Source of the DNA: Microbulbifer flavimaris
GTDB taxonomy: Bacteria; Pseudomonadota; Gammaproteobacteria; Pseudomonadales; Cellvibrionaceae
Length of the DNA: 64,000 bases
Reading direction: 5' to 3'
Assembly (NCBI RefSeq): GCF_001641755.2
Contig: NZ_LRFG02000005.1
Location: 269,466-333,465 of the forward strand
Shown: piece by piece, positions 26,421 to 36,215 of the stretch
Layout of the letters: each line of letters opens with the position of its first letter
Position numbering within the stretch: the first letter of the stretch is position 1
The notes under the pieces: generated by a model
Database searches by the model: none
What the model saw: only the letters and a program-made list of their open reading frames with translations
What the model was told of the DNA's origin: nothing
Made by a program: the position numbers and the translations under genes

Positions 26421-26767
26421 TGTATTCATGCGCTGACAGAAGAATTGTTGTAGACCGGTAGTGACCAGAAAACTGAGGAAGACAGGCCAAGTCATCCCCT
26501 GCTCTGTAGGCCTGTCCATCCTCGGTGTGCTCGCATTCCGCCGATCCTCAACAGGGCCTTCTTCCCGCGGTGTTTCCCACCTTGCATTCCCTTCTTTGGT
26601 ATTCCATAACTTAACAGGCTGGTTAAAAAATAGTCAGCCTGGTTTGGGGTATTTGACCGCTAACGATATTAACGCTTTGGCAAAAATAGCGACAAACAGC
26701 TGCCCGCGTTGAACCCAACCGCACTTCATTAATGGATGTTTCAGGGAAGTAGGGATAAAGGTGCACT
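26421..26767. other. Noncoding gap between the two Asp-Ala genes
   Basis: 347 bp with no convincing gene. An 8-bp inverted repeat GACAGGCC (26481-26488) / GGCCTGTC (26509-26516) lacks a T-run. The part from 26600 to 26700 is A/T-rich and probably contains the promoter of the second Asp-Ala gene. Confidence 0.5.
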
Positions 26768-28066
26768 ATGGGAACATACTCTGGCAGCGATAACTCGGGA
26801 GACGGACAGAGCTTCTGGTTTGGCCACAAGGATTACCAGAGCGGTAGCTATGACTGGAGTCGCGACGAAAAAGATTCTAGCGGCGGCTACGAGGACTGTA
26901 AGGATGGGGACTCTGGTGGAGGCTACGTACCACCACCTGAGGAGTGCGAAAAAGATTACGAGCCACCCAAGGACGACTGCAAAGACGATCCGCCCAAGGA
27001 CGACTGCAAGTACGGCGACAAAGACGACTGCGATGCCGACGCTGATGCAGATGCCGACGCCGATGCCGATGCGGATGCCGATGCGGATGCCGATGCCGAT
27101 GCCGATGCGGATGCCGATGCGGATGCCGATGCCGATGCGGATGCGGATGCGGATGCCGATGCCGATGCCGATGCCGATGCGGATGCCGATGCGGATGCCG
27201 ATGCGGATGCCGATGCCGATGCCGATGCAGATGCGGATGCAGATGCGGATGCCGACGCGGATGCGGATGCCGACGCCGATGCCGACGCGGACGCCGATGC
27301 CGATGCCGATGCCGATGCTGACGCCGATGCGGACGCCGACGCCGATGCGGACGCGGATGCCGACTGTGAACTGCCCAATGCGATTTCTTACATCGCTTTC
27401 CGGCTTTCGGATGGGCAAATCATTAAGGTGGAAGGGTTTGATGAAGAAATTACTGACGGTACCTATCCGGAGAGTCTGATCCCCTGTATTGAGGAAAACT
27501 TCGGTGACCCGGATGGCGAACCGCCGGTTGTGGTCGAGGAGTGGGTCATTAAGGCCGCGACCATTCATTATCAGGGAACCCCAGACGATCCTTGCTCAGA
27601 GGCAATCTCCAACGAGGAACTCATTGCGAACTGGCCGATCGCCGGTAACCCAAATGCCCCTGGTGGTCCTACAGTTGGCGGTCAAGGAGTCGTGGAGTTT
27701 GACGTCGATGACCTTTGTCCCGATGTTGGTGGCAACGAGATTGTCGAGGCAACCGGGATCACGGAGGTAGTCACTCTCGCAGGTGTGGAGGCCAGTGCGG
27801 CCGAGAACGGCGATGAGGAAGACTGCGGCTGTGGCGGGGGTGACGGAGAGCCGGCCCTTTCCCTGGCTGACCTGCTCAGCAATGTAGAGTCACTTGTTTC
27901 TGGCTCTCGAGGTGGAAATGACGGCATTAGCGACGCTCTACCTGATGTGTTCGCACGCTTCAGCGAGTCGACCTTCGAGCTGCCTGACCTCGACCTGATG
28001 CCTCAGAGTGAAGAAATGGTCCAGGACCTCTGGCAACAGAGTGGCCTGGGAGATTTCCAGATCTGA
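26768..28066 (+). CDS. Second putative secreted Asp-Ala repeat protein
   Basis: 432 residues. The N-terminal 88 residues are unrelated to the first protein: Gly/Ser/Tyr/Asp-rich, then a Cys-, Lys- and Asp-rich stretch with five Cys (EDCKDG, EECEKD, DDCKDD, DDCKYG, DDCDAD). Residues 89-199 are 55 perfect Asp-Ala units plus a final Asp, bordered by Cys88 and Cys200. Residues 200-432 match the C-terminal module of the upstream paralogue: [20 protein letters not shown], a CIEE motif, [20 protein letters not shown], a CGC motif and the tail [17 protein letters not shown]. No Sec signal, no RTX repeats, no BapA prefix. ATG 26768 has a moderate AGGGATAAAGG site. Probably exported by the T1SS encoded next; role unknown. 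Confidence 0.83.
   Translation: MGTYSGSDNSGDGQSFWFGHKDYQSGSYDWSRDEKDSSGGYEDCKDGDSGGGYVPPPEECEKDYEPPKDDCKDDPPKDDCKYGDKDDCDADADADADADADADADADADADADADADADADADADADADADADADADADADADADADADADADADADADADADADADADADADADADADADADADADADADADADADADCELPNAISYIAFRLSDGQIIKVEGFDEEITDGTYPESLIPCIEENFGDPDGEPPVVVEEWVIKAATIHYQGTPDDPCSEAISNEELIANWPIAGNPNAPGGPTVGGQGVVEFDVDDLCPDVGGNEIVEATGITEVVTLAGVEASAAENGDEEDCGCGGGDGEPALSLADLLSNVESLVSGSRGGNDGISDALPDVFARFSESTFELPDLDLMPQSEEMVQDLWQQSGLGDFQI
27032..27364 (+). repeat. Asp-Ala hexanucleotide array, 333 bp
   Basis: 111 codons of perfect Asp-Ala alternation, mostly GATGCC and GATGCG units, so less codon-mixed than the longer array upstream. It begins and ends next to a Cys codon. 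Confidence 0.97.
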
Positions 28067-28088
28067 TTGATCTCAACGCGTAGGGAAG

Positions 28089-28116
28089 AACCGGGCCTCA
28101 GGGCCCGGTTTTTTTG
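28089..28116 (+). terminator. Terminator after the second Asp-Ala gene
   Basis: Nine-bp stem AACCGGGCC / GGCCCGGTT, loop TCAG, then a T-run, 23 nt after the stop codon. It separates the substrate genes from the secretion operon, which could allow different expression levels. Confidence 0.95.
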
Positions 28117-28150
28117 TCTAGACTCGATGCTGGAATAAATTTAATCAGCG

Positions 28151-29644
28151 ATGCCGGCAGCTTCCACCACAAGTGGACATCGCAATCATCCTCGGCGAGT
28201 GGACATAGTGCTTATTCGACAGCGGCAATGGGCGATAGCACTGGCTATTGCCTGCCACGCCTGGGCTCCCCCGGGGCATGGTCAGGAGTTCCATGAACGG
28301 CTCCTACTTGTCAGCAGTGCGTCGCAACTTGCAGCGCAATCTCCTTCAGTCGAATCGTCAGAAGGGAGCCGACCCGCAGTTGTCAGCCAGTCGCAGTATT
28401 CACCGCCACTGCTCACCATCGAACAGTCCGTCCTCCAGGCCGTGAACTGGCATCCGGTGATCTCGGAGTCGGTCAATGAGCTGTTCCAGCGACAACAGAA
28501 TATCCGCATTGCCCGTGCAGGCTACTTCCCCCAACTGAACGCCGGTGTGATTGCCGGTCACGACAGTGAAGATGAGGGGGATGGTAATGGTCATGCGCTG
28601 CAGCTCTATGCCTCGCAGGTGATCTATGACTTCGGCAAGGTCTCCAGTGGCGTAGACCTCGCCAGTGCGGAGGCAACGCGCTCTCTGGCGAACGTGCTGT
28701 TCAGTGTGGATCAGGTTGCCCGCCAAACTGCCAATGCGGCTATCGAAGTCCAGCGTTACCAGGCTTTACTCGGTATTGCCCGGGAGCGAATCGATGGTGT
28801 CCAATCCATAGCGTCGCTGGTGAGAATGCGTAGTGAACGCGGTGCCAGCTCCCGGTCTGACCTGCTCCAGGCAGAGTCTCGAATGCAGGCGGCGCGGGCA
28901 GACTTTCAGCAGCTGGAAGCGCGCCTGGCCCGCTGGCGTGCGGAATTGCAGAACTTTGTTGGCGCAGAGCAACCCTTTGCTGTCTCGATGGAAGCCACGC
29001 CATCACTGACCTCTGCCTGCGAGGCGCCCGTATCGGCGGTTACCGCATCCCCGCGGGTGCTGATCGCTGAAGCCTCACGGGATGAGGCGATGGCCAGATT
29101 GGAAGAAGCCAAATCTGACGCCTGGCCTACCCTGTCTCTCGATGCCAATTACAACCGGTACCTGGATCCCAACTATGTGGATGCCAATGTCATCGATGAG
29201 AACGAATCTTCCGTCTTCCTGAATCTCTCCATGCCCATTTATCAGGGGGGGCGGATCTCTGCGACGAAGCAGTCCAGTGCCTATGCGCTTCAGGCGGCTG
29301 ATTATGCGAAGGATGCGGCGATTGAGACAGTGGCAAGGGATTACCGCTCCGCACAGGAACAGGAAAGGGGGTTGGCCAGGAGCCTTGGCATTCTGGAGGC
29401 GCGGGAGCGCTCTATTCGCGAGACTCGCGACCTGTATCGCAAGCAGTATTCTTCGCTTGGTACCCGCACGCTGCTGGACCTGCTCAACTCGGAGCAGGAG
29501 CTCTATCAGGCCCGGCAGGAGCTCAGTGGGACAAGGTTCGATCTGGAGAGATTGCGTTTGGACTGTCTCTACAACGTCGGTGCACTGCGACGCGCATTCG
29601 GCATTGAGGGGCGGCAAGTGCAGGGGGTGCAAATTCTGCCATGA
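28151..29644 (+). CDS. TolC/LapE-like outer-membrane protein of a type I secretion system
   Basis: 497 residues, outer-membrane efflux protein family; forms the trimeric outer-membrane exit duct. Two OEP repeats are recognisable, with motifs such as RAGYFPQLNAGVIAG and QVIYDFGKVSSGVDLASAEA in the first half and LSMPIYQGGRISATKQSS in the second; the C-terminal half ends with LLDLLNSEQELYQARQEL. The secretion signal starts best at the GTG at 28199 (VDIVLIRQRQWAIALAIACH...GHGQ), so the ATG at 28151 may be too far upstream; neither has a strong ribosome site. It overlaps the ABC gene by ATGA. Confidence 0.92.
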   Translation: MPAASTTSGHRNHPRRVDIVLIRQRQWAIALAIACHAWAPPGHGQEFHERLLLVSSASQLAAQSPSVESSEGSRPAVVSQSQYSPPLLTIEQSVLQAVNWHPVISESVNELFQRQQNIRIARAGYFPQLNAGVIAGHDSEDEGDGNGHALQLYASQVIYDFGKVSSGVDLASAEATRSLANVLFSVDQVARQTANAAIEVQRYQALLGIARERIDGVQSIASLVRMRSERGASSRSDLLQAESRMQAARADFQQLEARLARWRAELQNFVGAEQPFAVSMEATPSLTSACEAPVSAVTASPRVLIAEASRDEAMARLEEAKSDAWPTLSLDANYNRYLDPNYVDANVIDENESSVFLNLSMPIYQGGRISATKQSSAYALQAADYAKDAAIETVARDYRSAQEQERGLARSLGILEARERSIRETRDLYRKQYSSLGTRTLLDLLNSEQELYQARQELSGTRFDLERLRLDCLYNVGALRRAFGIEGRQVQGVQILP

Positions 29645-31854
29645 GTCAGTTGGATGCAGTGGAGGTGAATGAGGCGGCTGCCTCGGACCAGAATCCGGCT
29701 CTGGATTTCTCTCCTTGGTTGGAGGCAGTGCTGACGGTGGCCCGTCATTACCGTCTCGATTGTTCGGAAGAAAACATTCGAATTGCCAGTGCCTCAACAC
29801 AGGACACTTCTACCCACAGTGTTCTTCTCCAGATGGCGCGCCAGGCCGGAATGACGGTGAAAACTGCCAAGTTCGAGCACGCCAAGATAAGCGCCTGGCG
29901 ACTGCCGCTGGTGATTCAAACGACCGATGGCCAGGTGGGTGTCATTGAAGGAGTGGATAAGCAGGGTGTGGCCAGTGTGACCTTCAGTGGCGATCAGGGT
30001 TTGGCGTCGACAGTCGAACTCAAAGCACTGCAGGAACAGGTGCGCATGCTGCTGATCTTGCGACCGCGCAAGACTGTCAGCGATGCCCGGGTCGATGACT
30101 ACATCAAGCCCCAGGGTAAGCACTGGTTCCGTTCGATCATCCTGCGAGACCTGAAACCCTACACCCATGTCATGCTGGCGACCACAGTAGCCAATACCCT
30201 GGCGCTTGCCGGTATCCTGTTCTCGAAACAGGTCTATGACCGTGTAATTCCAGCGGAATCCATGCCAACACTGTATGTCCTGTTCAGCGGTGTCTGTGTG
30301 GCTGTGCTTTTTGACTTCATCATGCGGTTGATGCGCACACGCATTACGGATCTTCTTGGCAAGAGGGCCGATATCCGTGTGTCGGACCTCGTATACGGTC
30401 ATGCCGTGCGACTGCGTAATTCTGCACGCCCGAAGTCCACCGGAACCTTCATTTCCCAAATTCGGGAGTTGGAGCGGGTACGGGAAATGGTGACCTCCAC
30501 CACGGTTCTGGCCATTGCCGATATGCCGTTCTTCTTTCTCTTTCTGGCTGTGCTCTGGATGATTGCGGGCCCACTGGTTTTGGTGCCACTGGTCGCGCTG
30601 TTGCTGCTATTGATACCGGGCCTGTTGGCGCAGGGAAAACTGGCTCGTCTCTCGGCTGAGTCGATGCGGGAATCCTCGCTGCGCAATGCCATGCTGGTGG
30701 AATCGGTTCAGGGCATGGAGGACATCAAGGTATTGCAGGCCGAGCAGCGCTTTCAGCAGCAATGGAACCACTTCAATGCGGTGACCGCGGATTCGAATCT
30801 CGAGCTGCGATATCTGGTCAGCAAGCTGGTGACCTGGACACACAATGTGCAGTCCTCGGTATTCGCCGTAATTGTACTTTTTGGCGCCCCCATGGTGATG
30901 GCCGGTGACCTGACTACCGGTGCGCTGGTCGCGGCCTCTATCCTGGGCTCCCGGATGATGTCACCGATCGCGCAGGTGACCCAGATTTTGAGCCGCTGGC
31001 AGCAGGCCAGGATGGCCCTGAAAGGGCTCGACCAGATCATGCAGTTGCCCGTGGATCATGCCGAGGGCAGCAAGCGGGTGCACAAGAGCACGATTCATGG
31101 TGATTATGAATTTCGCCAGGCCGCATTCAGCTACGACGCGGACGCGCCCGATCCTGCGCTTCAGGTTCCCGGGCTGGTTATTCGGCCTGGTGAAAAAATC
31201 GCAGTTCTGGGGCGCAACGGTGCCGGTAAGTCGACATTGCTGCAGGCGATGGCGGGCCTGCTGGAAAACGCTTCCGGCCTGGCCACAATCGATGGTATTG
31301 CCATTGATCATCTTGATCCCGCAGATCTGCGCCGGGACATTGGATTACTGAGCCAGAACTCTACGCTCTTTCACGGCACCCTGCGGGAGAACCTGACCCT
31401 GGGAGCGCCTCAGGCTTCTGATGAGGAAATACTGTGGGCGCTGAAAATGAGTTGTGCCGAGGACTTTGTGCGCAGGTTGCCCCGAGGGCTGGACCATATG
31501 GTTCTTGAAGGTGGCAAGGGGTTGTCTGGTGGTCAGCGGCAGTCGCTGCTGTTGTCGCGGCTGTTGATACGCCAACCGCAGGTACTGCTGCTGGATGAGC
31601 CTTCAGCCTCCCTGGACGAGGCTACCGAACGTCGGGTCATCGACAATCTCTCAGAGTGGATCGGTGAGCGCACATTAATACTGGCTACGCACCGGGCAAG
31701 TACCCTGAGGCTGGTGGATAGAATCGTAGTGGTGGATGCAGGTCGAGTGTTGATGGACGGTGGCAAGGAAGAAATACTGACGAAGCTTTCACAGCCTGCG
31801 AAGCCGACGCCGGGCCAGTCTTCTGCGGGCAAGTCTGCACAGGTGTCGCCATGA
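29641..31854 (+). CDS. LapB-like type I secretion ABC exporter (permease/ATPase)
   Basis: 737 residues. An N-terminal C39-peptidase-like domain (about 1-140) lacks the catalytic Cys (LDFSPWLEAVLTVARHY), as in exporters of RTX adhesins that bind but do not cleave their substrate. A six-helix transmembrane domain follows (about 170-450). The nucleotide-binding domain has Walker A GRNGAGKST (524-532), signature LSGGQ (628-632), Walker B VLLLDEPSAS and the switch LATHR. Translationally coupled to genes on both sides by ATGA overlaps. With its TolC and HlyD partners it forms a complete T1SS whose obvious local substrates are the two Asp-Ala proteins. Confidence 0.95.
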   Translation: MSQLDAVEVNEAAASDQNPALDFSPWLEAVLTVARHYRLDCSEENIRIASASTQDTSTHSVLLQMARQAGMTVKTAKFEHAKISAWRLPLVIQTTDGQVGVIEGVDKQGVASVTFSGDQGLASTVELKALQEQVRMLLILRPRKTVSDARVDDYIKPQGKHWFRSIILRDLKPYTHVMLATTVANTLALAGILFSKQVYDRVIPAESMPTLYVLFSGVCVAVLFDFIMRLMRTRITDLLGKRADIRVSDLVYGHAVRLRNSARPKSTGTFISQIRELERVREMVTSTTVLAIADMPFFFLFLAVLWMIAGPLVLVPLVALLLLLIPGLLAQGKLARLSAESMRESSLRNAMLVESVQGMEDIKVLQAEQRFQQQWNHFNAVTADSNLELRYLVSKLVTWTHNVQSSVFAVIVLFGAPMVMAGDLTTGALVAASILGSRMMSPIAQVTQILSRWQQARMALKGLDQIMQLPVDHAEGSKRVHKSTIHGDYEFRQAAFSYDADAPDPALQVPGLVIRPGEKIAVLGRNGAGKSTLLQAMAGLLENASGLATIDGIAIDHLDPADLRRDIGLLSQNSTLFHGTLRENLTLGAPQASDEEILWALKMSCAEDFVRRLPRGLDHMVLEGGKGLSGGQRQSLLLSRLLIRQPQVLLLDEPSASLDEATERRVIDNLSEWIGERTLILATHRASTLRLVDRIVVVDAGRVLMDGGKEEILTKLSQPAKPTPGQSSAGKSAQVSP

Positions 31855-33110
31855 GCCCAAAAGAGGGCGGCGCAAAGGCCTGCCCACTGAAACAGTCCGC
31901 CTCTCCCAGGGTGCCTTTGCTGGATGCCGACTTTCACAGAGGCGCAGGCACTCTGGATGACGGAACGGATGAGTCGACGATCGTGCGTTCGACGCGGGTC
32001 GTGTGGGTTTTCTTTCTGCTGATCGCTGCACTGATTGCCTGGTCCTATTTTGCACGGGTCGATGAGGTCTCTTCCGGCACGGGAAAGGTGGTGCCGACAT
32101 CCCGGGCGCAGATGGTCCAGTCACTGGAGGGCGGCATCCTGGCAGACTTGAAGGTCTCCGAGGGGGACATCGTCGAACAGGGGCAAATCCTGGCTCAACT
32201 GGATCCCACCAAGATCCGCTCCAACGTGGAAGAGAGTGCAGCCCGCTACCGAGCAGCACTGGCCAGTGCTGCACGCCTGTCGGCAGAGGTGAATGGCAGC
32301 AAGCTTGCCTTTCCCGAAGAGCTGGACGGTTTCGACGAGCTGCTGGCCAAGGAGCGCAAACTCTATAACACCCGTCGCCACCAACTGGATGAATCCCTGA
32401 AGGGGCTCAGGGAATCCCTGGTGCTGGTTGAAAAAGAACTGTCCATCACGCGCTCGCTGGTGAGCTCAGGAGCGGCCAGCAACGTGGAAGTTTTGCGTCT
32501 GAGCCGCCAGAAGTCCGAGCTGGAATTACAGATCAATGAGAGACGCTCGGAGTATATGGTGCGAGCGCGGGAAGAACTGGCAGCGGTCAGTGCCGAGGTT
32601 GAGGCGTTGTCATCCGTTATTGAGGGACGCTCCGATTCACTGACAAGGCTCACCCTGCGTTCCCCGGTGCGGGGGATCGTCAAAGATATCGAAGTAACGA
32701 CCATCGGCGGAGTCATCCCCCCCAACGGCCGTCTGATGGAAATTGTCCCTCTGGACGACAAATTGCTGATCGAAGCTCGAATCTCCCCGCGGGATATCGC
32801 CTTCATTCACCCGGAGCAGGCCGCCAAGGTGAAGATCACGGCCTATGACTACTCTGTCTATGGTGGCCTGGATGGGCATGTCAAAATGATCTCTCCGGAC
32901 ACCATTCAGGACGAAATTAATCCGGATCAATATTACTACCGCGTATTTATCCTGACCGAATCAGATGCACTGGTGAATCAGGCGGGCAAGCGCTTTCCCA
33001 TCGTTCCCGGTATGGTTGCAACCGTTGACGTCAAGACGGGTTCAAAAACTGTCTTCGACTATCTGGTGAAGCCCCTCAACAGCGCGAAAGATGCATTGCG
33101 CGAGAGATAA
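31851..33110 (+). CDS. HlyD-family membrane fusion protein of the type I secretion system
   Basis: 419-residue periplasmic adaptor. Cytoplasmic N-terminus, one transmembrane helix at about residues 46-64 (VVWVFFLLIAALIAWSYFAR), barrel-sandwich (GTGKVVPTSRAQMVQSLEGG, LKVSEGDIVEQGQILAQLD), long helical hairpin, then the HlyD C-terminal signature LRSPVRGIVKDIEVTTIGGV and PGMVATVDVKTG. Start overlaps the ABC stop. It ends 3 nt from the stop of the convergent MurF-like gene with no terminator between, so the two transcripts must overlap. Confidence 0.95.
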   Translation: MSPKEGGAKACPLKQSASPRVPLLDADFHRGAGTLDDGTDESTIVRSTRVVWVFFLLIAALIAWSYFARVDEVSSGTGKVVPTSRAQMVQSLEGGILADLKVSEGDIVEQGQILAQLDPTKIRSNVEESAARYRAALASAARLSAEVNGSKLAFPEELDGFDELLAKERKLYNTRRHQLDESLKGLRESLVLVEKELSITRSLVSSGAASNVEVLRLSRQKSELELQINERRSEYMVRAREELAAVSAEVEALSSVIEGRSDSLTRLTLRSPVRGIVKDIEVTTIGGVIPPNGRLMEIVPLDDKLLIEARISPRDIAFIHPEQAAKVKITAYDYSVYGGLDGHVKMISPDTIQDEINPDQYYYRVFILTESDALVNQAGKRFPIVPGMVATVDVKTGSKTVFDYLVKPLNSAKDALRER

Positions 33111-33113
33111 TGG

Positions 33114-36100
33114 TCATGAACGGTCATGCAACTGCCGGACGATGTGGTGCAGTCCTGTCGCGTGTGAGCCTTTCAGCAGCACCAGGTCTCCCTGTTCAAG
33201 CTCTTCAGCGAGTTGGTTTGTGCAGCTGTTGTGGTCATCGTGACTTGAGCACCTGATGCCGCTCTCACGCAAGGGGTGAAAAATCCCGGCCATCTGCTTG
33301 CCTACCAGAAAAACCGAATCCGGGTTACAGGCCTGTATTTTGGGTACGAGATCCTGATGGCACTGCTCGGAGTCATCCCCCAGTTCCAGCATGTCGCCCA
33401 GAACCAGTATTTTTCTTCCTCGCGTCTGTGACGCTGCACTGTGATTGAGGCGATCCAGGGCTGCTTGCATGGAACCAGGATTGGCGTTGTAGGCATCGTT
33501 TATCAGGTGGATTTTCCTGTTGTCGAGGGCCACCTCGAGCAGGTCTCCACGCCCGGAGGGTGGTTGGAACAATCCTGTCAACGGCAATGCAGCATTGATA
33601 TCGAGTGAGAGTGCATCGATGACGGTGAGGCAAGCTAGCCCGTTCATCGCCATATGCAGGCCCATACTGCCGACCGTGAAGTTTACCTCGTTGTTGCCAA
33701 TGGTGGCCTTGGCAAGACCGGTGGCAGGGTCGTAGTCAGTAAGTCTGGCATTACTGTCGGGGTGACGGCCGAAAGTAATGATCCTGAGCTGCGCCTGCTC
33801 CGCTGCAGACTGGATGATGGGCCACTCGGGGATGTCGCGGTTAAAGATTGCAAGCCCGCCGGGCTCCATGGCAGAGAATATCCGGGCCTTCTTGACGGCG
33901 ATTTCTTCCGTAGTCTTGTGGTATTCAAGGTGAGCTTTGTGAATGTTCGTAATCACAGCTACATGAGGGCGTGCGAGAGCGGAATTTTTGTCCATGCTGC
34001 CGATGGCCATCTCAACCAGTGTGAAGCGCGATTGCCACGGTATCGAAGCCAGGTTCCAGGCGATGCCCACCGGAAGATTGGCGTTGGCTTCTGACTTGGC
34101 TGCTCCTCCCCAGGGCCCCAACAAGTGATGGAGCATGGCGACGGTCGTTGTCTTTCCAGCGCTACCGGTAATGCCAATTACAGTGCCCGTCAGTTTTTTG
34201 CGTGCAAATTTTCCCATGTCCAGTACTGCGGTGCGTACATCCCGAACTCGCAACACGGGTGCGGGCAAATCTGACAAATGGTCTTTCATTCCCTCGGCGA
34301 GGATTGCCTGGGGTGTAAATGGCAGTCGAGATAGGTCGCTGCGGGGAATAAACCGATTTCCGCCCTGAGAGCGCAGAGCTATCAGGTTGCCAGGTTTCAT
34401 ACCACCCCGGTAGACGCAGAGGCCCGTAGCAGACCACTCTTTCGCTGGCATCTGGCCAAGCCACTGTCCTCCTGTAGCGATGAGCAGGTTTTCGCGGTTC
34501 CAGTTGGGCCCGGACGCTGGCGGAGCTGTCCCATCCGATACCCGTGATGGTTGATTGACGACCTGCTTTCCCCCTTTCAGTAAGAATTCGCGATAGGCGA
34601 CAAAGCCTGACAAGTAGTGCTCCACATCATCGATACGCAATCGGAACGCATGGTGTCGAATGAAAAAGCTCCCGGTGATCTTGCCAGGGTTCTGGAAGAA
34701 CATCGCGGTTTCCGGCCAGAAATAGCCATTCAGCAGATGGTAGGCCCTTTTGTCCAGGGCGCGGTAGAAGTGATCGAGATCCAGCAGGTCCAGCAGGTGG
34801 CGATGCTTCTCGCTTTGCTGCAATCGCTTGACCATTCTTTCCGCGGCCATCATCAACTCAAGCAGGGTGGGGAAGGTGGTGATCCTGTTCTCGACAAAGT
34901 CCAGGTAGTCGGCCACATTTTGCAGGCCAAAGCGGAAGTACTTTTCTTCCGGGCGGTAGAGCGTCAGTTCGTTGACACAATAGCTCAGCCAATGATCATG
35001 AGCTCGCCAGTGCCCGGCCTCGATGAAGTAATCGAACGCTTTCTCCACCACATTGAGCCAGCGTTCGTCTTTTGTGAGGCCATAGAGGCGCATCAGTGCG
35101 AATGCCGCCTCACCATCGTAATAAATGATCCTGAATGCCTGTTTGACGTTGAGTTCGGGAAACTGGAGGACATGCAGGAACTGGCCACTGTCCGGGTTCT
35201 GCATGTACTGGATGCTGAGGGCCAGCTGCTCCAGCAATTCCCGGTATCTGGTCGACCCTGTTGCCTGGGAATACTTGACTAGCGCCAGAATAGCGACTGC
35301 ATTGCCGCCGAGTTTGACCTCTCCATTGCTCTCGACCAGAAATGCTACCCGCTGCCCATTGGGGAGCGTGACGCGCTGGATCAACGTCTCGGTTAGATGC
35401 CCCAGTGCGCGTTCGATGGCAGACTTGAGCTGCGGACTTTCTGTTACCTCCCATGCCTCGATCATCGCATAGGTACTACTGGCATGGCGCAGTGTGTTGT
35501 AGGTGTTGATCGGACGGTCAAAGCAGGCATGCCATCCGTAATAAAAGCGTCCGTTGGAGCGAACCTGGCTGGCCAGGAATTCGCTGCTGGATCTCACCAG
35601 ATCAGTGACCAGCGACGTATCCAGCCTGTTGACCAGTCTTCGTCCCGCATTGCGGCCTGGCCCGTAAAGGTAGATGGGAGGGGTTACATTGCTGGCGAAG
35701 ATGCCTTTGGTGGAAAGAATGAATACCGCTTGTTTTTCGACTGAGTCCAGCTGTGGGACCCGATTGAAACGACGCTTTGCGTATTTCTGGAAATTTCCAT
35801 GGTTGAATACGGCATGTTCAACCTGGTTGCCGCCATAGCAAATGGCATTGGCATTCAGCTCCATCTCCAGCAGGGCAAAACGGAGATCGTGGTCGAAAGC
35901 GAGACCATGGCGGAAGTAGCCACGTTTGGTTTTTTTCAGGCGCGCGTCCAGCCCCTCCCAGGTGGTGGCCTCTATCGAGGTTACCCAGTCAATCCTGAGC
36001 CACTTGACCTGCAGCTTGCGTTTTCTGGCAGTGGTCTGCGCCTGAGAAGCAATCTGCCGCCAGGCTTCGTCAAAGGTCTGGGCCTTGCAATGGCTCGTAT

Positions 36101-36215
36101 GGGCCCTTTGCTCACTATCGCAGATTGAGGCGAAGAGCACTATCGGCGCCTGGTTCCGGCTGATTTGCCGCTCGACCTGTGGGCGCACCTGTATCAGGAG
36201 TTCGGAAAGAGACAT
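33114..36215 (-). CDS. Large fusion protein: unknown N-part, alpha-toroid-like middle, MurF-like ligase
   Basis: 1033 residues from ATG 36215; a TTG at 36230 would add five. Residues about 575-1033 form an entire MurF-like Mur ligase: ATP loop TGSAGKTTT (684-692), LVEMAIG, ITNIHKAHLEYH, INDAYNANPGSMQAALDRL, GDMLELGDDSE and LLKGSHATG. Mur ligases join an amino acid or peptide to a carboxylate using ATP. Residues about 190-540 are helical with repeated aromatic segments (YGWHACFDRPINTYNTLRHA, YYDGEAAFALMRLYGL), suggesting an alpha/alpha toroid as in glycoside hydrolases and epimerases. Residues 1-170 I do not recognise. It is not the cell-wall MurF itself, which is about 450 residues and lies in the dcw cluster. 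Substrate unknown. Confidence 0.8.
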   Translation of the reverse strand: MSLSELLIQVRPQVERQISRNQAPIVLFASICDSEQRAHTSHCKAQTFDEAWRQIASQAQTTARKRKLQVKWLRIDWVTSIEATTWEGLDARLKKTKRGYFRHGLAFDHDLRFALLEMELNANAICYGGNQVEHAVFNHGNFQKYAKRRFNRVPQLDSVEKQAVFILSTKGIFASNVTPPIYLYGPGRNAGRRLVNRLDTSLVTDLVRSSSEFLASQVRSNGRFYYGWHACFDRPINTYNTLRHASSTYAMIEAWEVTESPQLKSAIERALGHLTETLIQRVTLPNGQRVAFLVESNGEVKLGGNAVAILALVKYSQATGSTRYRELLEQLALSIQYMQNPDSGQFLHVLQFPELNVKQAFRIIYYDGEAAFALMRLYGLTKDERWLNVVEKAFDYFIEAGHWRAHDHWLSYCVNELTLYRPEEKYFRFGLQNVADYLDFVENRITTFPTLLELMMAAERMVKRLQQSEKHRHLLDLLDLDHFYRALDKRAYHLLNGYFWPETAMFFQNPGKITGSFFIRHHAFRLRIDDVEHYLSGFVAYREFLLKGGKQVVNQPSRVSDGTAPPASGPNWNRENLLIATGGQWLGQMPAKEWSATGLCVYRGGMKPGNLIALRSQGGNRFIPRSDLSRLPFTPQAILAEGMKDHLSDLPAPVLRVRDVRTAVLDMGKFARKKLTGTVIGITGSAGKTTTVAMLHHLLGPWGGAAKSEANANLPVGIAWNLASIPWQSRFTLVEMAIGSMDKNSALARPHVAVITNIHKAHLEYHKTTEEIAVKKARIFSAMEPGGLAIFNRDIPEWPIIQSAAEQAQLRIITFGRHPDSNARLTDYDPATGLAKATIGNNEVNFTVGSMGLHMAMNGLACLTVIDALSLDINAALPLTGLFQPPSGRGDLLEVALDNRKIHLINDAYNANPGSMQAALDRLNHSAASQTRGRKILVLGDMLELGDDSEQCHQDLVPKIQACNPDSVFLVGKQMAGIFHPLRESGIRCSSHDDHNSCTNQLAEELEQGDLVLLKGSHATGLHHIVRQLHDRS

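Noticed and set aside
26741..27568. Frames overlapping the second Asp-Ala gene, including a Gly/Ile-rich minus-strand frame
   Set aside because: Same period-6 effect; no conserved flanks or ribosome site.
33114..36215. Calling the fusion protein the cell-wall enzyme MurF
   Set aside because: It has about 570 extra N-terminal residues and is outside the division/cell-wall cluster; only the C-terminal part is MurF-like.
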